Of a DNA stretch of 64,000 nt, positions 58,800 through 64,000 are shown piece by piece. The translations under genes were made by a program, and so were the position numbers. The notes under the pieces were generated by a model that was not told where the DNA came from, searched no databases, and worked only from the letters and a program-made list of their open reading frames with translations. How positions within the stretch are numbered: the stretch's first letter is position 1; each line of letters opens with the position of its first letter. Origin of the DNA: Bartonella sp. AU55XJBT (GTDB taxonomy: Bacteria; Pseudomonadota; Alphaproteobacteria; Rhizobiales; Rhizobiaceae); NCBI RefSeq assembly GCF_028618525.1, contig NZ_JAQITC010000001.1, forward strand, positions 186,001 to 250,000, in the 5' to 3' direction.

Positions 58800-59777
58800 A
58801 TGTTGAAGAGAATAAATATATTAGGGATTGTCATCGCAGCTGTTTTTATGATGAACAGCGTTGCAAAAGCCGATGACCAAGTTAAACACGTTAAAGTTGC
58901 TTTAACACAAATTATGATCCATCCTGCAGCGGATGCTGTGCGTAAAGGGGTGGAAGATGTTCTTGCAGAAAATGGTTATAAGCAAGGTGAGAATTTTCAA
59001 CTGACTTTTTTATCAGCACAGGGCAATATTTCAACAGCAACGCAAATTGCACGTAAATTTGTTGGTGATAATCCCGATGTTATTGTAGCGATTACCACGC
59101 CTTCAGCACAAACAATGCTTGCGGCAACAAAAACAATACCTATCGTCTTTGCAGCGATTTCTGATCCTATCGGAGCTAGAATCGTTTCTTCGCTGACCAA
59201 GCCTGGCGGCAATATGACGGGGAGTTCTGATCGTATCGATGTTGCTGAAAGTGTTAAACTTTTGCAAGAAGTAAAACCAGATTTGAAAAAAATTGGTTAT
59301 CTTTATAATGCTTCTGAGGCAAATTCTGTTTCAACCCTTAAGACCTTAAAGGATGTCGCAAAAAAAGCTGGAATTGAAATCATTCCTTCATCGGCACCAA
59401 AACCTTCAGATGTTCAGGCAGCAACACGCGCTTTAATCGGGAAGGTCGATGTTATTTTTGTTCCTGCTGATAACACGATTCTGTCTGTTTTAGAGGGCGC
59501 AATAAAGGTCACACAGGAAGCCAATATGCCTGTGTTTACTGTTGATGCGAATACGATAGGACGTGGCCCTTTTATGACGCAAGGTGTGAATTTCTACGAT
59601 GTTGGGGTTGATGCTGGGAAGTTGGTTGTGCGTATTCTAAAGGGTGAAAAGCCTGGTGATATTGATGTTGTGCAGGCAGCTAATAATGACATTCGAATTG
59701 ATCTGAAAGCAGCAAAAAAGGCAGGAATCGTTATCCCGCAGACTGTTATTGTCCGCGCAACAAAAGTGATTCAATAA
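58800..59777 (+). CDS. ABC transporter substrate-binding protein (ABC_sub_bind/TrpX-like family)
   Basis: The 325-residue periplasmic protein has a signal peptide (ILGIVIAAVFMMNSVAKA) and a family-typical body (VALTQIMIHPAADAVRKGV, GNISTATQIARKFV, PIVFAAISDPIGA, VPADNTI). This family of uncharacterised binding proteins includes the tryptophan/aromatic amino acid receptor TrpX. The frame opens at a TTG at 58776. ATG 58800 follows GGTGGAG and begins the signal peptide. It leads a three-gene transporter operon. Confidence 0.9.
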   Translation: MLKRINILGIVIAAVFMMNSVAKADDQVKHVKVALTQIMIHPAADAVRKGVEDVLAENGYKQGENFQLTFLSAQGNISTATQIARKFVGDNPDVIVAITTPSAQTMLAATKTIPIVFAAISDPIGARIVSSLTKPGGNMTGSSDRIDVAESVKLLQEVKPDLKKIGYLYNASEANSVSTLKTLKDVAKKAGIEIIPSSAPKPSDVQAATRALIGKVDVIFVPADNTILSVLEGAIKVTQEANMPVFTVDANTIGRGPFMTQGVNFYDVGVDAGKLVVRILKGEKPGDIDVVQAANNDIRIDLKAAKKAGIVIPQTVIVRATKVIQ

Positions 59778-59840
59778 CTTTTGTTGAGAGAGTATTGATA
59801 CAATAAAAGTACGTTAAGTTTTCATGGGGATTGTCTTTAC

Positions 59841-60737
59841 ATGAATATATTTGCCTTTTCTGGCGCTGTGGAATTAGGTCTTATTTATGCGTTTGTGGCT
59901 ATAGGGGTTTATCTCTCATTTCGCGTTTTGGACTTTCCGGATTTGACAGTTGATGGCTCATTTCTTCTTGGGTCCTGCGTTTGTGGCGTCTTGATTCTTT
60001 TAGGTTTTAATGCATGGACAGCTATGGCATGCGCTTTTTGTGCAGGTATGGCTGCTGGCTTATTAACAGCCATGTTAAATTTGCGTTTTGGCATTTTGAA
60101 TCTTTTGGCTTCTATTTTAACGATGTCGGCGCTCTATACGGTTAACCTTCGTATTATGGGAATTATGGGAGGGTCTAATGTTAATTTAGCGCTTGCTGAT
60201 ACAGCCTTAACACCTTTTTATAATCTGTTTGGGTTGTCCGATATCTTTGTGCGCCCTCTTTTTGTTGGTACTGTATTGCTGGTTGTGGCATTTTTTATTT
60301 GGCGCTTTTTGGAAAGTGAAATAGGTCTTGCTATGCGTGCAATGGGCGCTAATCCACGCATGGCGACGGCGCAAGGGGTTCATACATCTGCATTGATTTA
60401 TTTTGGTATGGGGCTTTCAAATGCCTGTGTTGCACTTGGTGGCTCTCTTTATATTCAAACTGCAATTGCAACGGATATTACCGGTGGAATTGGTACAATT
60501 GTTTTTGGATTGGCTGCTGTGATTATTGGCGAAACTCTCTTTCGTACGCGCAATATTTTTTGGATTATAGTCAGTTGTATTGTGGGGTCTGTGTTGTATC
60601 GTGTGGCGGTGCAATTTGCATTTGAAGCCAATGGAATTGGTATTGATACGTCGACAGATCTTCAGTTGATTACTTCACTGTTGGTTGTGTTAACTCTTAT
60701 TGTGCCACGCTATTGGAGGAGGCATAAACGTGATTGA
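59841..60737 (+). CDS. ABC transporter permease
   Basis: The 298-residue inner-membrane protein has about eight hydrophobic segments and resembles branched-chain-type (LivH-like) permeases, with the blocks FRVLDFPDLTVDGSFLLG and LAMRAMGANPRMATAQG. It shares the operon with the binding protein and ATPase. The substrate is inferred only from the family, aromatic amino acids being one option. Confidence 0.9.
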   Translation: MNIFAFSGAVELGLIYAFVAIGVYLSFRVLDFPDLTVDGSFLLGSCVCGVLILLGFNAWTAMACAFCAGMAAGLLTAMLNLRFGILNLLASILTMSALYTVNLRIMGIMGGSNVNLALADTALTPFYNLFGLSDIFVRPLFVGTVLLVVAFFIWRFLESEIGLAMRAMGANPRMATAQGVHTSALIYFGMGLSNACVALGGSLYIQTAIATDITGGIGTIVFGLAAVIIGETLFRTRNIFWIIVSCIVGSVLYRVAVQFAFEANGIGIDTSTDLQLITSLLVVLTLIVPRYWRRHKRD

Positions 60738-61524
60738 GTTGTTTCATGTTGGGGTAACATTTAAACCGCAAACACCTTTGGAAAAACAGGCGTTAATTGA
60801 TATTAACCTCAAAATTGATCAGGGTAGCTTTGTTACGGTTATCGGTTCGAATGGTGCCGGTAAATCAACATTGCTCAGTGTTTTGGCGGGGGAAATGCTT
60901 CCCTCGACAGGAAAAGTGGTTATCAATGGACAAAATGTTTCTAGGCAATCAGTCAGCGAACGTGCTGGAAAGGTGGCATGTGTTTTTCAAGATTCGTTAA
61001 AGGGAAGTTGTGGTTCTTTAACAATTGAAGAAAATTTGGCTCTTGCTGCTCTTCGAGGAAATCGCCGTAGTTTGCGTTCAGCTTTAAACCATGAAAAAAG
61101 ACAATTTTTTCGAGAGAAAATTGCTCAATTAGGCATTGGTCTTGAAGCCTATATTCAAAATCCTATGGATAGTTTATCTGGTGGACAACGCCAAGCCGTT
61201 TGTCTTGTGATGGCAACGTTAGCACATGCAGATGTTTTATTGCTGGATGAACATACCTCAGCACTTGATCCTGGAATGGCTGATTTTGTGATGCGGTTGA
61301 CGGAAAAAATCGTTGAAGAGAAAAAATTAACGACTATTATGGTCACCCATTCTATGCGTCAGGCTCTTGATTATGGCGATCGCACATTGATGTTGCATGG
61401 TGGAAAAGTGATTTTGGATGTCTGTCATGAAGAGCGTAAGGGCTTGGATGTTAGTGATTTAATTCACATGTTTCAGAAAGTTCGCGGGGAAGTTCTTGAT
61501 AATGATGAACTGTTAATGGATTAA
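60730..61524 (+). CDS. ABC transporter ATP-binding protein
   Basis: The 264-residue ATPase has Walker A GSNGAGKST, Q-loop FQDSLKG, signature LSGGQRQ, Walker B VLLLDEHTSALDP and the switch His in VTHSMRQAL. The GTG at 60730 is preceded by a perfect AGGAGG (60717-60722) and overlaps the permease end by 8 bp. The open frame reaches back to 60700. A near-perfect ribosome-binding site decides the start. Confidence 0.93.
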   Translation: MIELFHVGVTFKPQTPLEKQALIDINLKIDQGSFVTVIGSNGAGKSTLLSVLAGEMLPSTGKVVINGQNVSRQSVSERAGKVACVFQDSLKGSCGSLTIEENLALAALRGNRRSLRSALNHEKRQFFREKIAQLGIGLEAYIQNPMDSLSGGQRQAVCLVMATLAHADVLLLDEHTSALDPGMADFVMRLTEKIVEEKKLTTIMVTHSMRQALDYGDRTLMLHGGKVILDVCHEERKGLDVSDLIHMFQKVRGEVLDNDELLMD

Positions 61525-61528
61525 GAGT

Positions 61529-62569
61529 GTGGCTCAAAAAAAAGCACATGAGGTTGATCAATTTCTAACGCGTTTCTCACGTGCTTTTCCTATTGTTCTC
61601 ATTTATGGTCCAGATCGTGGTCTTATTTGCGAACGTGCTCAACGTTTTGCCAAGCTTACAAAGATAGCAATAGAAGATCCATTTTCGACAATTCGTTTGG
61701 ATGCTGCTGAAATTGATAAAGATCCTGCACGTTTGGAAAATGAAGCGCGGACTTTATCGCTTTTTGGGGGAGACCGTTTAATATGGATTTCTAATGCTGC
61801 TAACCAAAAAGGTTTTCTTGCAGCCTTGAAGCTTTTGATTGATAAACCACCAGAAAAAAGTTTTATTCTCATTGAGGCAGGGGATTTAAAAAAAGGAATA
61901 GGGTTGCGTAATGTTATTGAAACGGCAGCAAATGCAATGGCTTTGCCCTGTTTTGCTGATGATATGCGTTCTCTTGACAGTTTGATTGATGAGGTTTTAG
62001 GGCAGTTTAAGAAGACTCTTTCTTTGGATGCACGGAGATGGTTGCATGAAAATTTAGGGGCCGATCGTCTTGTATCACGAGGTGAATTAGAGAAGCTTTG
62101 TCTTTATGCTTCAAATGTTCATATTACTCTTGAAGATGTGAAAGCTGTTGTAAGTGATGTCAGTGCTTTTTCTCAAGATGAAGTCATTGATGCTCTTTTA
62201 TTGGGTGATATATCAAGCTTTGAAGCGCATTTTAATCGACATGCAGCATTGCAGGGGGCGCTTTTTTTTATTTTAAATACAGCACAAAGGCATTTTCAGC
62301 AATTACAGCTCTTGCGTTATCAGGTAGAGGTTGAAGGAAAATCATCTTTTACGGTGGTTTCTCAAGCGCGTCCCCCCATTTTTTTTCAACGGAAAAAAAT
62401 TGTTGAACAAGCTTTAAAGTATTGGAACTTAGAACAAATTTCTTACGCAATGGAAAGAATTCAGAGGGCTGTTTTAGAAAGCCGTAAAAATCCACTTTTG
62501 GGTGAAGCCATTATTCGTCAAGCTTTGTTAGGGCTCACAATTATCGCACGACGGCAAATGGCAGCTTAA
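61529..62569 (+). CDS. holA: DNA polymerase III delta subunit
   Basis: HolA is the clamp-loader subunit that opens the beta clamp. The 346-residue protein begins at GTG 61529 (Met-Ala-Gln-Lys-Lys) and shows the N-terminal AAA-like IVLIYGPDRGLICERA, LSLFGGDRLIWI, and C-terminal helical domain blocks HFQQLQLLRYQVE and NPLLGEAIIRQALLGLT. In many Rhizobiales holA follows parB; here it follows an ABC transporter 43 kb away from parB. Its 3' end is duplicated immediately downstream in decayed form. Confidence 0.92.
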   Translation: MAQKKAHEVDQFLTRFSRAFPIVLIYGPDRGLICERAQRFAKLTKIAIEDPFSTIRLDAAEIDKDPARLENEARTLSLFGGDRLIWISNAANQKGFLAALKLLIDKPPEKSFILIEAGDLKKGIGLRNVIETAANAMALPCFADDMRSLDSLIDEVLGQFKKTLSLDARRWLHENLGADRLVSRGELEKLCLYASNVHITLEDVKAVVSDVSAFSQDEVIDALLLGDISSFEAHFNRHAALQGALFFILNTAQRHFQQLQLLRYQVEVEGKSSFTVVSQARPPIFFQRKKIVEQALKYWNLEQISYAMERIQRAVLESRKNPLLGEAIIRQALLGLTIIARRQMAA

Positions 62570-62599
62570 CATATTTAAAATATGTTTAAAATATGATGA

Positions 62600-62850
62600 T
62601 TTTTTATTTTGAGTATAGCATAGAGGTATTTTCAGCAATTACAGCTCTTACGTTACTAGGTAGAGGTTGAAGGGAAATCAGCTTTTACAGTGGTTTCTCA
62701 AGCGCGTTCATTCATTTTTTCAACGGAAAAAATTGTTGAACAAGCTTTAAAATATTGGAACTTAGAACAGATTTCTTACGCAATGGAAAGAATTCAGACT
62801 GCTGTTTTAGACAGTCGTAAAAAGGCATGTGGAGAAGAAGTTCTTATTGT
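62600..62850 (+). pseudogene. decayed partial duplicate of the holA 3' end
   Basis: 62600-62850 repeats the holA segment from about 62264 to 62505, offset by about 336 bp. Long identical blocks occur, for example TTTCAGCAATTACAGCTCTT (62630-62649) and AGAATTCAGA. The copy has an in-frame TAG (62657-62659) where holA has CAG. A later frame from ATG-like 62690 to 62878 still encodes VEQALKYWNLEQISYAMERI before diverging. It is a tandem-duplication relic, not a working gene. Confidence 0.85.
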
Positions 62851-63206
62851 AAGGTGCAAAAGACATGATTTTGATTAAACTCAACATAAGAAGATTTAAA
62901 ATAAAATAATTCTGCGGTATTTTAAGGGATCTTTTTCAATATAATAAATAATGTCATTATCTTTATGAATCAATGCGTTGTATGCTTGTAAGCAATGAAT
63001 TGAGAATTTTAAAGTTTAGTGTTCCATTTTTCGTATGTTTTATAGATAAAAATGATCTGTTGTTTATTTACGCAGGGTAAACTGTATTATTCTCTCGTTG
63101 TAGTTTTTTAATATTTTGCGCATAACTCTTAGACGAACAAACAGAAAAATTATGATTGTTACAACTGTCTTTGTTGCTGTTTGCAAAGAATTTTTAAAGG
63201 TGAAAG
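62851..63206. other. gene-free region upstream of the prephenate dehydrogenase gene
   Basis: About 356 bp of AT-rich sequence after the holA relic. It probably holds the promoter of the next gene, whose ATG is preceded by AAAGGTGAAAG. No other feature was recognised. Confidence 0.35.
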
Positions 63207-64000
63207 ATGCCCCCTATTCAATTTGAAAAAATAGCGCTTGTTGGGATTGGTCTGATTGGATCTTCTTTAGCAAGAGTGATTAAAAAGAAAAATCTTTCAG
63301 CTCAGGTTTCTATTGCAACACGTCGTCAAGAAACACTGGAAAGAGCCCGCGAATTGGAACTTGGAGATTTTTACACAACGGATAATGCAAAGGCTGTTGA
63401 AGGTGCTGATCTCGTTATTATTTCTGTTCCTGTTGGAGCGAGTGCAGAGGTGGCAAAAAACATTCATAATCATTTAAAGCCAGGGGCGATTGTGAGTGAT
63501 GTTGGTTCTACAAAAGAATTGGTTATTACAGAAATGGCGCCTTTATTGCCAAAAACGGTTCATTTTATTCCGGGACATCCTATTGCTGGAACGGAATATT
63601 CGGGCCCAGATGCTGGTTTTGCTGATTTGTTTATAAATCGCTGGTGTATTTTAACACCTTTTGCAGATAGTGATGCGACAGCTGTTGCACGATTGACAGC
63701 GTTTTGGGAAGCTTGTGGGGCGCGTGTCGAAAAGATGGAGCCGAAGCATCATGATCTTGTTTTAGCGATTGTTTCGCATTTGCCACATTTGATTGCGTAT
63801 AATACTGTTGGGACAGCGAGTGATTTAGAAAAGGTAACCAATTCAGAAGTTATTGCTTATTCTGCTTCCGGTTTTCGTGATTTTACGCGTTTGGCATCTT
63901 CTGATCCCGTTATGTGGAGGGATATTTGTTTGCACAATAAAGAGGCTATTTTAGAAATGTTGAGCCGTTTTAGTGAAGGACTTGCTTTTTTAGAACAGGC
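63207..64000 (+). CDS. tyrC: prephenate/cyclohexadienyl dehydrogenase (partial, runs off the window)
   Basis: This is the NAD(P)-dependent oxidative decarboxylase of tyrosine synthesis. The frame from ATG 63207 is open to the window end (264 codons). It shows the nucleotide-binding VGIGLIGSSLAR, the SVPVGA segment, VSDVGSTKELVI, the substrate-binding PGHPIAGTEYSGP, and HHDLVLAIVSHLPH with a conserved His. It therefore belongs to the TyrA dehydrogenase family without a fused chorismate mutase at the N-terminus. Whether the substrate is prephenate or arogenate cannot be read. The C-terminus is beyond the window. Confidence 0.92.
   Translation, partial: MPPIQFEKIALVGIGLIGSSLARVIKKKNLSAQVSIATRRQETLERARELELGDFYTTDNAKAVEGADLVIISVPVGASAEVAKNIHNHLKPGAIVSDVGSTKELVITEMAPLLPKTVHFIPGHPIAGTEYSGPDAGFADLFINRWCILTPFADSDATAVARLTAFWEACGARVEKMEPKHHDLVLAIVSHLPHLIAYNTVGTASDLEKVTNSEVIAYSASGFRDFTRLASSDPVMWRDICLHNKEAILEMLSRFSEGLAFLEQ

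Overview
The window reads as a piece of chromosome from an AT-rich, reduced alphaproteobacterium of the order Rhizobiales (Hyphomicrobiales). Bartonella is the best guess. This rests on gene order (ppsR-maf-aroE-coaE-dnaQ; rho-mnmE-mnmG-rsmG-parA-parB; mdh-sucCDAB-lpd), an Omp19-like Inh lipoprotein, a BA14K-type protein, long decayed intergenic stretches, and the absence of the heme genes that normally lie between ppsR and rho. The genus is an inference from content; no database search was made.

Layout. 1-4 kb: the tail of an unidentified gene, a TrmH/SpoU RNA methylase, lspA, a BI-1/YccA membrane protein and an EEP-family nuclease/phosphatase. 4-10.8 kb, minus strand: polA, then dnaQ-coaE-aroE-maf-ppsR. 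A probable small RNA with a strong terminator sits between polA and dnaQ. 10.84-11.4 kb: a gene-free, very AT-rich gap at which transcription diverges. It carries a perfect CtrA-type box and DnaA-box-like motifs and is the best candidate for oriC. 11.4-18.4 kb, plus strand: rho, mnmE, mnmG, rsmG, parA, parB, with parS-like palindromes. 18.4-23.8 kb, minus strand: a small exported protein, gloB, yciB, ftsY, mtaB, dapF (with a further parS-like site).

24-35.1 kb, plus strand: an Inh-domain lipoprotein, zapE, then the TCA set mdh-sucC-sucD-sucA-sucB-lpd. 35.1-36.2 kb is decayed intergenic DNA. 36.2-38.6 kb: a carboxy(nor)spermidine dehydrogenase/decarboxylase pair. 38.8-39.4 kb: a BA14K-like protein followed by a broken second copy of its C-terminal motif. 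39.5-45.6 kb: a six-gene Mrp/Pha multisubunit Na+(K+)/H+ antiporter. 45.6-46.4 kb: two tandem MliC-like lysozyme-inhibitor paralogues. 46.44-46.75 kb: a tRNA-Arg(CCU) gene split in the anticodon loop by a 230-nt group I intron. 46.8-51.6 kb: aroB-aroK, a 53-residue membrane peptide, xerD, accA and a YafK-type L,D-transpeptidase lipoprotein. 52.4-58.6 kb: a CobW-type GTPase, a D,D-carboxypeptidase, plsC, thiD, a GNAT protein and tRNA-Gly(GCC). 58.8-62.6 kb: a three-gene ABC transporter and holA. 62.6-62.85 kb: a decayed partial copy of holA. 63.2 kb to the end: a prephenate dehydrogenase gene running off the window.

Most of the content is core housekeeping. The parts that repay a second look are the intron-split tRNA, the oriC/parS architecture, the polA-side sRNA, a degenerate dispersed repeat in four gaps, the MliC duplication, and a perfect 40-bp palindrome between sucD and sucA.
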